Below, one piece after another: positions 41,937-50,887 of a DNA stretch of 64,000 bases. Position 1 is the first letter of the stretch, and the number at the start of each line of letters is the position of its first letter. Below the pieces are notes generated by a model that ran no database searches, had not been told where the DNA came from, and worked only from the letters and a program-made list of their open reading frames with translations. Position numbers and translations under genes: made by a program. Source of the stretch: Rhodocyclaceae bacterium (GTDB lineage: Bacteria; Pseudomonadota; Gammaproteobacteria; Burkholderiales; Rhodocyclaceae); contig JAGRGD010000294.1 of assembly GCA_020445665.1 (NCBI GenBank), positions 21,605-85,604 on the forward strand, written 5' to 3'.

Positions 41937-42791
41937 ATGATCCGCTCACGCCTGAAAAGCGCGCGAACCGCATGGCTTCGCGCGTGCCTCGTGGCATTTG
42001 CCTGGGGCCTGTTCGCGATCCCGACCCTGTCGCATGCGCAGGTGTTCCAGCCCCACGGCGGGCTCTGGTGGAATCCCGCCGCGGCCGGCCACGGCTTCGA
42101 CATCACGCCGGTGGGTGGCAACATCGTGGTGGTCTGGTACACCTACGATGAAGCCGGCAACCCCACCTGGTACCTGGCCACCGGCCTGCCGGATGGGACA
42201 TCGCTCGCCGTCCCCATGTATCGCTATCGATGGGACGCCGACACCCAGTCGCCCATCGAATCGCGAGCCGGAACGCTGTCCATCGATTTCTCGGACCAGG
42301 ACTCGGCAAACCTGCAGTGGGAACTCGACGGCAAGGTGGGATCGGAGCCCATTGTCCGGTACGTTTTTGACGACACCGCCAGAGTTGTCGAGGACATCAC
42401 CGGCCTGTGGTACCAGCCAGACAGGCCTGGATACGGCTTTACCGTGGTGCATCAGGGCGCGACGCTGGTTTCGGTCCTCTACTTCTACGACGCGAATGGT
42501 GACCCGCGTTGGGTATTGGGGAACGATGGATATGGCGGCGGGCCTGCGACACTTATCGCCAGAGCCTTCACCGGTCCATGCCCCTACTGTGACCGTGCCG
42601 CGGGAATCGCCCCCGTTTCCGGTTTTTTCACCACGAATATCTCACAGCGGCATTCCGGCACTTTCGTCGCGGCAGTCATGCTCAAGGCACCACTGGCCGG
42701 CGCCTGGCTGGTCGATTTCGAACCCGTCGAAAATCTTTCGACCGCCCCCTCCGTCGGAGCCGCGCAGCCGCCGAATGGCGGAAGCCTGTGA
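41937..42791 (+). CDS. Secreted protein with W-W-N-P repeats, paralogue of the upstream gene
   Basis: 284 residues from ATG 41937 with GGGGGAAAC just upstream. A signal peptide ends near SHAQV (about residue 35). Two repeat units follow: GLWWNPAAAGHGFDITPVGG with VWYTYDEAGNPTWYLATGLP, and GLWYQPDRPGYGFTVVHQGA with VLYFYDANGDPRWVLGND. PCPYCDRAAG near residue 205 corresponds to PCPSCAATS in the upstream protein. It lacks the YD-like C-terminal region. The 49-base spacing suggests co-transcription with the larger paralogue. Confidence 0.72.
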   Translation: MIRSRLKSARTAWLRACLVAFAWGLFAIPTLSHAQVFQPHGGLWWNPAAAGHGFDITPVGGNIVVVWYTYDEAGNPTWYLATGLPDGTSLAVPMYRYRWDADTQSPIESRAGTLSIDFSDQDSANLQWELDGKVGSEPIVRYVFDDTARVVEDITGLWYQPDRPGYGFTVVHQGATLVSVLYFYDANGDPRWVLGNDGYGGGPATLIARAFTGPCPYCDRAAGIAPVSGFFTTNISQRHSGTFVAAVMLKAPLAGAWLVDFEPVENLSTAPSVGAAQPPNGGSL

Positions 42792-42980
42792 GCGGCATCG
42801 TCCACATCGGTGGAAATCAGCCCGCCCTTCGCCAGGTCGTGAGACCTGCCCGCCTCCGACACGCCAACCGCACGGATCCGGCCGCCTCACGGCCCACGGC
42901 GCGCCACGGCTTCGGACGAGGATCGGCCTGAAACCGCCATCGTCGCCCGCCGGTTTCCCACGTACCGGGACACTTCCGCG

Positions 42981-43376
42981 TCAGGCCAGCCGGTCGATCC
43001 TGCCGATCACCGCGGCCCCCACCTCGTGGTCGATCGCCGGTGCGCTGCCCGATACCCCGATGGCACCGATCACTACGCCATCGACCACGACCGGCACCCC
43101 GCCCGCCAGCGCGACGACGCCCGGCAAAGTCACCACGCCGGGTTCTCCCGAGATGGACCGCTGCTCGAAGACCTGGGTCGGCCGGCGGAACGTGGCGGCG
43201 CAGCGGGCCTTGGCCATCGCCACCTCGATCGTCGCCGGGGGCGCGGCGTCAGTGCGGGCGGCGGCCACGACGATGCCCGCGCCATCGGTCACTGCGAAAG
43301 ACAGTCCGAGGGATCGCGCCCCGGCTTCGGCAACGGCTTCGTCGATGAGCCTGGTGGCCAGGTCGAGCGACATCAT
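42981..43376 (-). CDS. GlcG/HbpS family protein (DUF336)
   Basis: 131 residues from ATG 43376, which has AAGGAGG eight bases upstream; a longer in-frame extension is not supported. The sequence MMSLDLATRLIDEAVAEAGA, AVTDGAGIVVAAARTDAAPP, AMAKARCAATFRRPTQ and the glycine-rich LPGVVALAGGVPVVVDGVVIGAIGVSG define the HbpS/GlcG fold. Members bind haem or cobalamin or accompany glycolate metabolism; nothing nearby fixes the role here. It is a single gene transcribed away from the hypothetical gene behind it. Confidence 0.85.
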   Translation of the reverse strand: MMSLDLATRLIDEAVAEAGARSLGLSFAVTDGAGIVVAAARTDAAPPATIEVAMAKARCAATFRRPTQVFEQRSISGEPGVVTLPGVVALAGGVPVVVDGVVIGAIGVSGSAPAIDHEVGAAVIGRIDRLA

Positions 43377-43551
43377 GGGGCGGTCCTCCTTGCGTTCGTT
43401 ATCGGGGCGTATGGGTCCATGCGCACCCGCGCAGTATCCGCCCAAATGGCCGGCGCACGCCGGCTATGTCGCCTGGCGATGGGGTACCAGGGTGCAGCGA
43501 AGGCGCACTCCCGGCCAACGGGCCACCTGATGCCGGCCCCCAACGCTGCGT

Positions 43552-44100
43552 TCAGCGCGACGGCGTCGCGCCCAGCCGGGCAAGCACGTCGGCGAGGAGC
43601 TGCAGGTGCGCCTGCCCCTCGCCGCGCTGCTGCGCAGTGATCCAGTACGGGCCGCGGCGGACGACCCGCTTGTTGATCTGCAGGCTGTCCAGCGCGGGAT
43701 GGTCCGCAGATTCGACCCGTGCATAGTGCTTTTGCCAACCTGCGTATTCGTACTTCTGCCGCCACCAGGCCTCGGCCCGCGCGGTGTCGGCGAAGCGAAA
43801 GGCCCGCACCGTGGCAACGTTCTGCGCGCCGGATGTCTGCGCGCAGGAATAATCGCCCATCGCGGCGATGCCCAGCGGCTGGATCTGGGCGACCAGCTTG
43901 CCGGCATCCGCACGCAGCACGCCAGGCAGGCGCGAAAGATCGCGCAGGTCATTGAGCCGGATACCCTGGATCGGCCGCCAGCCCGGTCCTAACTGAGAGC
44001 AGTCCGGCTGCAGCTTCTCCAGGTCGGGTTCGGCTGCCCCGGCCACGGTGCAACATCCAAGCAGCAGGCAGCCTGCCAGGCGTCCCATCCTGCGTTGCAT
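43552..44100 (-). CDS. Hypothetical secreted protein
   Basis: 182 residues from ATG 44100 with GGGGGGA seven bases upstream. A signal peptide ends near VAGAAEP (about residue 22). The mature part has CSQLGPGWRPIQGIRLNDLR, a likely disulfide pair (PDCSQ and YSCAQ), and the motif FADTARAEAWWRQKYEYAGW followed by a C-terminal helix-rich end. I do not recognise a domain; the length and pattern suggest a small periplasmic protein. A 337-base gap lies upstream of it. Confidence 0.6.
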   Translation of the reverse strand: MQRRMGRLAGCLLLGCCTVAGAAEPDLEKLQPDCSQLGPGWRPIQGIRLNDLRDLSRLPGVLRADAGKLVAQIQPLGIAAMGDYSCAQTSGAQNVATVRAFRFADTARAEAWWRQKYEYAGWQKHYARVESADHPALDSLQINKRVVRRGPYWITAQQRGEGQAHLQLLADVLARLGATPSR

Positions 44101-44437
44101 CGCGTCCCCCCTGTTCGTCACGGTTCTCGATGGCCGCCTACCTTGATCGCTTGCGCGGCGAATCGCAAGCGCAAGGGCGCAGACGCTGGACGGGTCGCCT
44201 GCCGCGCTGACGGGCCGCCCGCCCGCATGGTCCGGCTCTCTGCCGCACGGCGGGTGGCACCCGAAACCATTGATTGCCCTCGCCGGATCTGCGAATGTCA
44301 TTAATTGCACAAGCCGGGGGCATATCGGAGCCGGCAACGCCACAGAGGAAGTGGCGCGCCATTGCCTATGCTGATCCCACAAGCATCGGCTGGCCGGCAA
44401 GTCTGGCGGATGTGCCCACCCCGCCCGTGGAGGGTTG
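44101..44437. other. Divergent intergenic region between secreted-protein and TIR genes
   Basis: 337 bases without a gene. On the minus strand ATGGT and ACCAT can close a loop that contains CGGGTGCCACCCG and CCGCCGTGCGG, two small hairpins. The TCTC-CCGCA-GGCGGG core faintly resembles the leader element at about 35680, but the match is short and GC-driven. The part nearest the TIR gene is less GC-rich and should hold its promoter. No clear -35/-10 pair was identified. Confidence 0.3.
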
Positions 44438-47400
44438 ATGGCAGACACCGATCGATCCAGGCTCTTCATCTCGTATTCGCGGGCCGATCTCCCGTTCACC
44501 GACGAGCTCGTCGCGGGTCTCGCGGCGTCGGCGGACTTCGAGATCCTGATCGACCGGGCCGGGATCGCCCACGGCGAGGACTGGCGCGCGCGCCTTGGCC
44601 GCCTGATCGTCGAGTGCGACACCATGGTATTCGTGCTCTCGCCAGACAGCGTCGCCTCCGAGGTCTGCGCCTGGGAGGTCGCCGAGGCCCAGCGGCTTTC
44701 GAAGCGCATCATCCCGGTGCTGTGGCGGGCGGTGGATTTCGCCGCGGTGCCGGCCGGCCTCAGCGCGCTCAATGCCGTTCCGTTCGAGGGAACCCACGCG
44801 GTCAGTGGCCTGCCGAAGCTGGTGAGCGCGCTGATGACCGACCTGGGGTGGCTGCGCGAGCACACCCGGCTCGGCGAGCGGGCAGCGGATTGGCAGGTGT
44901 CCGGGCGCGCGGCCGCCTACCTGTTGCGGGGCCACGCCCTCGCCGCGGCCCACGACTGGCTGGCGGCAAAGCCGGCCAGCGCCCCGGCGCCAACGGCACT
45001 GCAGCTGGCGTATCTCGCCGCCAGCGATGCGGACGAGCACCGCCTGCTCGGGGAGGAGCGGCGCCGACTCGAGGAACTTGAGCAGGCCAGGGCGACCGCA
45101 GAGGCCGAGCGCGACGCCGCGCAGCGAGCGCGCGCCAGTGAGGCCGGTGCGGCGCGCCGCGTGGTGCGGGCGACGACCACGGGCCTCGTCGTCGCCGTGG
45201 CGTTCCTGCTGGCGGCCCTGGCGGCCCTTGGCTACGCCCGGGGCAAGGCCGACGACGCCCGCCGCGCAGCGGGCGAAGCCGAGGCCGCGGCCGCGCAAGC
45301 CGCCGCGGTGGCCGAGGTCGCCGAGGCACGACGCGAGGCGGCCCAGCTGATCCAGTCCCGCTTCCTCGCTCGCGCGGCGCAGGGCGATCTGGCGCGAGGC
45401 GATGCCGCGAATGCCCTCGCGCTGGCCCGCGCGGCGCTGCCGGCCGATCTGGCGACGCCCGAGCGGCCCTTCGCCGTCGAGGCCGCCCAGGTCATCTTCG
45501 ACGCCTACGGCAGGCTGCACGAACACGCCACGCTGCGCGGCCATCGGGACGGCATCAAAGGGGCATTGGCGCTGCCCGACGGGCGCATCGTGACCTGGGC
45601 GCGGGACGGCGCCCTGCGCTTCTGGGATGCGGACGGGCGCCTGCTCGGCAGCGTCGTTGCCCACAAGCACCCGACCGCGCCGGACAGCGATCGCGACACC
45701 GGCGTCCACGGCCTGCTGCGTCTTGACGACGGGCGGCTGCTCAGCTGGGGTGTCGACCAGACCGCACGGCTGTGGGGCGACGACGGCAGCGCCCATGAAA
45801 CCTTCCTCACGGACGACGGCTGGATCACCTTCGAGCGGCTGCGCGACGGCCGCGTCGCCGCCATCGTTGGCGACGAATACCGGGTCTGGAGTGCGGGCCT
45901 CGTGCCCGAACTGGTACTGAAGAGCCCCCTGCCCTGGCTGCGCGGCGCGATGCTGCTGCGGGACGGCCGTTTCCTCACCTGGCAGTCGCGGGTTCAGTTT
46001 CCCGGCCGCCACAGCGCGATGCTGTGGCAAACGGACGGCCGCCCCGGCCCAGAGCTGTCGGGGCACGAGCAGATGCTGCAGGGCGCCCTCGAACTGGCCA
46101 ACGGGCGCCTCGTCACCTTCGACAGCAGCACCGAGCTGCGCATCTGGTCTGCCGCCGGCGAACTGCTGACAACGGTCGACAAGGCCCACAGGCATGCGCC
46201 CTGGAACGTGCCCTTCGCGTTCCCGCTGTCGGACGGTCGTTTCTACACCTGGGGCCAGGAGGCCTACAGGGACCATGTCTGGTGGGCCCGGCTCTGGGAT
46301 GCAAAGGGGCAGTCCCTGGCGCTGGTCGCAGCGAGCGATGTGCCGCTGCAGGGGATGCCCCTCGATGACGGGCGGCTACTGCTGGGCATCAACTCGTCGA
46401 CGCCGGCCATCTGGCACACCGACGGCACGCGCGGGCCACTGCTCAGTGGCCACGAGGCGCCCGCCACGTCGGCCGCACAATGGCCCGACGGCAGGATCGC
46501 TACCGTCGGCAGCGACGGCAGCGCGCGCCTGTGGAGCCGCGAGGGCGACCCGCTGCGTGTGCTGCGCGGGCATGAAGGCGCTGTCAGCGGTTTCGAGCCG
46601 CTGCCGGGCAGTCGCTATCTGACCTGGAGCTTCCAGGACCGGACCGCGCGGATCTGGGGCGAGGCACCCGATCCGCGCGGCCACGTTCGTCTCGCGGACG
46701 GCAACGCGGAGGCCGTGTGGCACCTCTCGGACGGATGGGTGGCGGTCCGCACGGGCGCTGGCGCGGTCGCACTCCATGGCCCGGATCTGGTCATGCGCCA
46801 GATGTTGCGCCATGACGGTCGCGATATCGACCAGGTCCTCGAGCTGGCCGACGGGCGCCTCCTGACCCGCGGCGCGAACCACAGCAATCGCGAGCCCGGC
46901 CCGGCCCTGCGCCTGTGGCGCCCCGGCGGCGACATCGAAGCCGACCTGGCCGGTGCCGCAGTGGAAATGCTCGAAGCCGCGCAGACACCATCGGGGCAGA
47001 TCATCGGATTCGACCGGACAGGGGCGCTCTGGCGCTGGAAACACGATGGACGCCTGATCGACCGTCGTCCCATCGGCGCGGACGGCGCCCCCCTGGTCCG
47101 AGTCTATCGGCTAGCGGACGGGCGTTTCATCACCCGCAGCGGCAGCCATCGTCTGCAGCTGTGGAGCGCGCAGGGCGAGCCCGGGCCGGCCCTTCAAGCC
47201 AACGAGGCGCTCAGGCCGATGGTCTTTCTGCCCCTCGGGGACAACCAGCTCCTGATCGTAGACCAGGGCGTGGGCACGGCCGTCTGGACTTTGCCGGGTG
47301 GCCGGTCGCAGTCGCTCGCACTCGACGAACCCACCGGCATCGCCGAGGAGTTCCTGCTGGCGGACGGCCGGATCCTGCTGAGTCTCTTCGGCGGCCGGCT

Positions 47401-47923
47401 GGCGATCCTTGCCCCGGATCTGTCGCTGCAGGAGATCCCGGTCGTGGCGCCTTCCGACGGCAGCTATCCCCGGCACAGGATCTTTCCGCTCGCCGACGGC
47501 AGGCTGCTGGTGGCGAGCCACCAGCAGGGCACGTGGCTGTGGCGCCCCGACGGCACGCCGGAGCGCCGCCTCCTTTCCCACGAGATCGACGGCGCGATCG
47601 GGCTCGCCGACGGGGCTTTCCTGGTCTGGCCGGCGGCGGCCGACCGCCACGCCCTCCAGTTCGTTGCTGCGGACGGCACACCCGGCGTGATCCTGCGGGG
47701 TCACCAGGCCGAGGTGAAACAGGCGCTGCAACTGGCCGACGGGCGCATCCTGAGCCGGGCGGACGACGCCAGCCTGCGCGCCTGGCCCGGTTCCGTGGCG
47801 CAGGCGGTTGCCTGGGCGGACGACGTGATCGGGCGCCTCACACCGCTGACCCGGGCGGAGCGCTGCGAGCATTACCTGGAAAAACCAGAGGCCTGCGCAG
47901 CGACGCAGGACACCGCGCCATGA
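44438..47923 (+). CDS. TIR-domain membrane protein with long WD40-like propeller
   Basis: 1161 residues from ATG 44438 (GGAGGG five bases upstream; a TTG directly before it is unlikely). An N-terminal TIR domain spans about residues 1-140: RLFISYSRADLPFTDELVAGL, DCR-like IAHGEDWRARL, and DSVASEVCAWEVAEA with the Glu that serves as catalytic residue in TIR NADases. A charged coiled coil (ERRRLEELEQARATAEAERD) leads to one membrane helix near 245-267 (TTGLVVAVAFLLAALAALGY), then another coil. From about residue 360 to the end run 15 or more units of the form LxDGRxxxWxxDGxxRLW, a WD40-like propeller. TIR-WD40 fusions are candidates for signalling or anti-phage defence; the trigger is unknown. 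Expression looks monocistronic. Confidence 0.82.
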   Translation: MADTDRSRLFISYSRADLPFTDELVAGLAASADFEILIDRAGIAHGEDWRARLGRLIVECDTMVFVLSPDSVASEVCAWEVAEAQRLSKRIIPVLWRAVDFAAVPAGLSALNAVPFEGTHAVSGLPKLVSALMTDLGWLREHTRLGERAADWQVSGRAAAYLLRGHALAAAHDWLAAKPASAPAPTALQLAYLAASDADEHRLLGEERRRLEELEQARATAEAERDAAQRARASEAGAARRVVRATTTGLVVAVAFLLAALAALGYARGKADDARRAAGEAEAAAAQAAAVAEVAEARREAAQLIQSRFLARAAQGDLARGDAANALALARAALPADLATPERPFAVEAAQVIFDAYGRLHEHATLRGHRDGIKGALALPDGRIVTWARDGALRFWDADGRLLGSVVAHKHPTAPDSDRDTGVHGLLRLDDGRLLSWGVDQTARLWGDDGSAHETFLTDDGWITFERLRDGRVAAIVGDEYRVWSAGLVPELVLKSPLPWLRGAMLLRDGRFLTWQSRVQFPGRHSAMLWQTDGRPGPELSGHEQMLQGALELANGRLVTFDSSTELRIWSAAGELLTTVDKAHRHAPWNVPFAFPLSDGRFYTWGQEAYRDHVWWARLWDAKGQSLALVAASDVPLQGMPLDDGRLLLGINSSTPAIWHTDGTRGPLLSGHEAPATSAAQWPDGRIATVGSDGSARLWSREGDPLRVLRGHEGAVSGFEPLPGSRYLTWSFQDRTARIWGEAPDPRGHVRLADGNAEAVWHLSDGWVAVRTGAGAVALHGPDLVMRQMLRHDGRDIDQVLELADGRLLTRGANHSNREPGPALRLWRPGGDIEADLAGAAVEMLEAAQTPSGQIIGFDRTGALWRWKHDGRLIDRRPIGADGAPLVRVYRLADGRFITRSGSHRLQLWSAQGEPGPALQANEALRPMVFLPLGDNQLLIVDQGVGTAVWTLPGGRSQSLALDEPTGIAEEFLLADGRILLSLFGGRLAILAPDLSLQEIPVVAPSDGSYPRHRIFPLADGRLLVASHQQGTWLWRPDGTPERRLLSHEIDGAIGLADGAFLVWPAAADRHALQFVAADGTPGVILRGHQAEVKQALQLADGRILSRADDASLRAWPGSVAQAVAWADDVIGRLTPLTRAERCEHYLEKPEACAATQDTAP

Positions 47924-48011
47924 CATGGCGTCCCCGACGTCGAGCGAGACTCGAGCCCCTCGCGGGGCTCACGATGCATCCGACGCCTCACGGCGGAAAG
48001 GAGTGGCGAGC

Positions 48012-48371
48012 ATGAATTCACCTCAATTCGCAGCCCTGTCCCTTGCCTGGCTCGGTTTTGCGCCGGGCCTGGCGATGGCGGAAACCCCGCTCGCCGCCAG
48101 CGATGAACACTGTGCGTGTGTCACGGGCACGATGGACACCGACGCCGAGGTCCGGCGTTGCGAGCCGCTGCTCAACGCGTGGTCGCCAGCGCAAATGGTG
48201 GACCTCAAGGGCCGCTGCGCGGCGAAAGGGGCGCCGGCGGACGGCCCCGACCGCTGCTTCTGCCTGACGGGCTTTCACACCGACCCTCGGATCATCCAGG
48301 CCTGCGAGGCCGTGGTCGGCCGGAACACCAAACCATCGGCGCTGGCGCGCATGGCGGCGGAGTGCCGCTAG
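48012..48371 (+). CDS. Small secreted Cys-rich protein, paralogue of the 18579 gene
   Basis: 119 residues from ATG 48012 (AAAGGAG upstream). A signal peptide ends near AMAET (about residue 23). The mature protein has two units, HCACVTGTMDTDAEVRRCEP and RCFCLTGFHTDPRIIQACEA, each a CxC followed by a Cys after about a dozen residues and a further Cys (GRC, AECR). This is the same arrangement as the protein at 18579-18929. It lies 88 bases after the TIR-WD40 gene on the same strand and may be co-transcribed. No known function. Confidence 0.65.
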   Translation: MNSPQFAALSLAWLGFAPGLAMAETPLAASDEHCACVTGTMDTDAEVRRCEPLLNAWSPAQMVDLKGRCAAKGAPADGPDRCFCLTGFHTDPRIIQACEAVVGRNTKPSALARMAAECR

Positions 48372-48406
48372 CTAGCGGTTTGCCTCGCCCGGCTCGGCCA
48401 GCAGTT

Positions 48407-48712
48407 TCATGAGGCGAGGCGCAGCGCCTCGTCGCGGGTATAGAAGCGGCCCGAGCACTCGAAGCCCGAGACGAGGCTGGCTTTCGCGTGGGTCACGCGG
48501 CCGCAGGCATCCCGCTGCGCGATCAGCCCGGCGGGCAGGCCATCGAGCACATGGACCGGCGCGAGGCGATGATTGGCGAAGCGGGAGAGGTGGATCGTAC
48601 CGGTCGCGGTATCAAGGAAGGCCGGGCGGAAGCCGCAGGCACGGTTGTTCTGGCTGACGCCACCGGTGCCCCGGTAGCGGTGGTTTTCGTCCTGCAGGCG
48701 CTGGGTGTTCAT
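48407..48712 (-). CDS. Conserved hypothetical protein
   Basis: 101 residues starting MNTQRLQDENHRYRGTGGVS, followed by NRACGFRPAFLDTATGTIHLSRFANHRLAP and SGFECSGRFYTRDEALRLAS. The pattern ENHRYRGTGGVSxNN and the FYTRDEA ending recur in small proteins of many proteobacterial genomes and plasmids, but no function is known to me. No signal peptide or membrane segment. It is convergent with the Cys-rich secreted protein gene, 35 bases apart. Confidence 0.6.
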   Translation of the reverse strand: MNTQRLQDENHRYRGTGGVSQNNRACGFRPAFLDTATGTIHLSRFANHRLAPVHVLDGLPAGLIAQRDACGRVTHAKASLVSGFECSGRFYTRDEALRLAS

Positions 48713-48865
48713 GACGACGACTCCTTGAGGGACGCCTCGCGCGAGATGCGCTTGTCCTGACCTGAAGCTTCGTCCACGGCGCGGCGGGCCGGCATGGCAT
48801 GTCGGCGCATTGGCGTGTCAGACAATGCCGATCGGCGCTGTAGGTGACGGCGGGCCGGCCCGTCC

Positions 48866-49390
48866 TCAGACCGACGCGTCGTCCGCGCCCTTCGCCGCCT
48901 CCGGGCGCCGCACGATCCACACACAGAAAGCGCCGGCGAGGAGCATCAGGATGCCGAGGCCGAGCAGCATCTGGAAGGGCAGGATCGCGAACTTCGTGAT
49001 CAGGCTCACTTCAGGGTCGTCCGGGTGGTAGGTGACCCTGACCACGCCACTCGCTACCGCGGCCCGGTAGGTGGATCCATTCACGTCGAAGGTCTTGGTG
49101 AGCGGCGGGTGGCCCTCGGGCTGGTATTCGACCACCAGCGTCCACGACTGTCCGCCCCGCGACAGTGCCCGCGTGGCCTTGCCCAGAACCCGGCCTTCGA
49201 CCGCCGATGACGCCTGTTCGAGCCGGTGGAGGGTGTACACGTTGTCCCAGCCCGAGGTGGTCAGGTAGGCCCCGCCGCCGAGCAGGAAGGCGATGACGAG
49301 CCAGGCGACGGCCGGCGATTGTTTCAGCCCCGCGCGCTGCGCGGGCCTGGGCGCGACGGCCGCGCCGTGGGTGGCCCGGCGCCGGCTCAT
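48866..49390 (-). CDS. DUF3592 family membrane protein
   Basis: 174 residues. Two membrane helices lie near residues 26-46 ([19 protein letters not shown]) and 138-160 ([25 protein letters not shown]), enclosing a periplasmic beta domain ([52 protein letters not shown]) typical of DUF3592. The ATG overlaps the stop of the DUF2130 gene (ATGA), so the two are co-translated. Function unknown. Confidence 0.78.
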   Translation of the reverse strand: MSRRRATHGAAVAPRPAQRAGLKQSPAVAWLVIAFLLGGGAYLTTSGWDNVYTLHRLEQASSAVEGRVLGKATRALSRGGQSWTLVVEYQPEGHPPLTKTFDVNGSTYRAAVASGVVRVTYHPDDPEVSLITKFAILPFQMLLGLGILMLLAGAFCVWIVRRPEAAKGADDASV

Positions 49391-50796
49391 TCGGCGTCGC
49401 CCGCGTCGCGCGGCCCCAGTTCGTCGAACTTCGCCTTCATGGTCGGATTGCCCCGCGTCAGCTTCTTGATCGTCACGTCCTGGGCCTTGTCATTGGCAAG
49501 ACGCAGGTTGCGGTCGGCGCCCAGCAGCGCGTCCTTGGTCTTCTGCAGGTGGTTGATCGACTTGTCGATCTCTTCGATGGCGGTCTCGAAGCGGCGGGAG
49601 GCCAGATCGTAGTTTCTGCCGAAGGCCGACTTGAAGGTCTCGAGCTGCTCCTCGAAGCGGGTGATGTCGATGTTCTGGGCCTTGACGAGCGCCAGCTCCG
49701 ATTTGTACTGGAGCGAATTCATCGCCGCATTGCGCAGCAGCGTGATGATGGGCAGAAAGAACTGGGGCCGCACCACGTACATCTTCGGATAGCGGTGGAA
49801 GACGTCGACGATGCCGGTGTTGTAGAGCTCGCTGTCGGGCTCGAGCAGGGAGACCAGCACCGCGTATTCGCAGCCCTTCTCGTTGCGGTCCTTGTCCAGT
49901 TCCTTCAGGAAATCCTCGTTCCTGCCCTTGGTGGCGGTGCCGTCGCTCTCGTTCTTCATCTCGAACATGATCGAGACGATCTCGGTGCCCGCCTCGTCCC
50001 GGTCGCGAAAAATGTAGTCGCCCTTGCTGCCGCTGCGCGCGTCGTTGTCCTTCTCGAAATAGGCGCGCGGGAAGGCCGTGGCGCGGATGCGGTTGAACTC
50101 GGTCTCGCAGTGCTGCTCGAGGGTCTCGCCGACCATCTTGGTGGACAGCCGGGCCTTCATGTCGCGCAGGCGCTCGATGGCCGCGTCCCGGTCCTTGATC
50201 TGGGTCTCGTACTTGTCTTTCAGCGAGGTCTCGGCCAGTTCCTTTTCCAGCGCAGCGCGCTGCAGGCTGCTGCGCAGCTCGTCCCGTTCCTTCTCGACGC
50301 CGCCCAGGGCCTCGCGGATGGCGAGCTTGCGCTCGGTCTCAGCGCCTTCCAGTTTCGCCTTCAGAGCCTGGATCTCCGCGTCCCTGGCGGCGGCGGCCTG
50401 CTGCAGGTCGCCCAGCCGCTTCGCCTCGGCCAGTTCCGCCGCGGCCTGCTGCGCGCGCCGCGCCGTCTCGAGCGCGTTGGCCAGTGTGTCGCGCTCCTTC
50501 TCCACCGCGGCGAGGGCTTCGCTCACGGCCAGCTTCTGCGCCATCTCGCCACCCTCGAGCTCGGTCCTGAGAGACTGAATCTCGGCAGCCTGCGCGGCCG
50601 CCCGCTCCTGCCACTCGGCGGCGAGCCTGGCTTCGGCCAGCGCCACGGCGTTCTGCTTGTCCTGGGCCGCCAGTTCGAGCCGCTCGTGCAACTGCTCATT
50701 GAACTCGTGGTCACGGACCTGCTTGACGATGTCCGCATAGCCCGCCTCATCGATCTTGAACGCCTTGCCGCAGTGGGGGCACTTGATTTCATGCAT
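49387..50796 (-). CDS. DUF2130 family coiled-coil protein
   Basis: 469 residues. The N terminus [20 protein letters not shown] forms a small zinc-ribbon-like motif. Residues about 35-215 are a long charged coiled coil with internal repetition ([20 protein letters not shown] and [20 protein letters not shown]). The C-terminal DUF2130 domain has [54 protein letters not shown] and [22 protein letters not shown], with a restriction-endonuclease-like acidic/Lys arrangement (D-x-E-x-K-like in MFEMKNE). A nucleic-acid role is often suggested but not demonstrated. It heads a two-gene operon with the DUF3592 protein. Confidence 0.82.
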   Translation of the reverse strand: MHEIKCPHCGKAFKIDEAGYADIVKQVRDHEFNEQLHERLELAAQDKQNAVALAEARLAAEWQERAAAQAAEIQSLRTELEGGEMAQKLAVSEALAAVEKERDTLANALETARRAQQAAAELAEAKRLGDLQQAAAARDAEIQALKAKLEGAETERKLAIREALGGVEKERDELRSSLQRAALEKELAETSLKDKYETQIKDRDAAIERLRDMKARLSTKMVGETLEQHCETEFNRIRATAFPRAYFEKDNDARSGSKGDYIFRDRDEAGTEIVSIMFEMKNESDGTATKGRNEDFLKELDKDRNEKGCEYAVLVSLLEPDSELYNTGIVDVFHRYPKMYVVRPQFFLPIITLLRNAAMNSLQYKSELALVKAQNIDITRFEEQLETFKSAFGRNYDLASRRFETAIEEIDKSINHLQKTKDALLGADRNLRLANDKAQDVTIKKLTRGNPTMKAKFDELGPRDAGDAE

Positions 50797-50887
50797 GGTC
50801 GGATGTCCTTCCCTCGAACCGGAACCGGTCCGCAGCTTACCGCGTTCAGCGTTCTTTGCCCTGGCTCGGACCAGGTCCGGAGCCAGT

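Noticed and set aside
44140-44300. Second copy of the 35.6-kb leader element upstream of the hypothetical secreted protein
   Set aside because: Only about a dozen GC-rich bases resemble each other and the helices differ; chance similarity cannot be excluded.
44366-46276. Minus-strand open frame opposite the TIR-WD40 gene
   Set aside because: Shadow of the real gene; no motifs, and repeated LDDGR units in the plus frame explain its openness.
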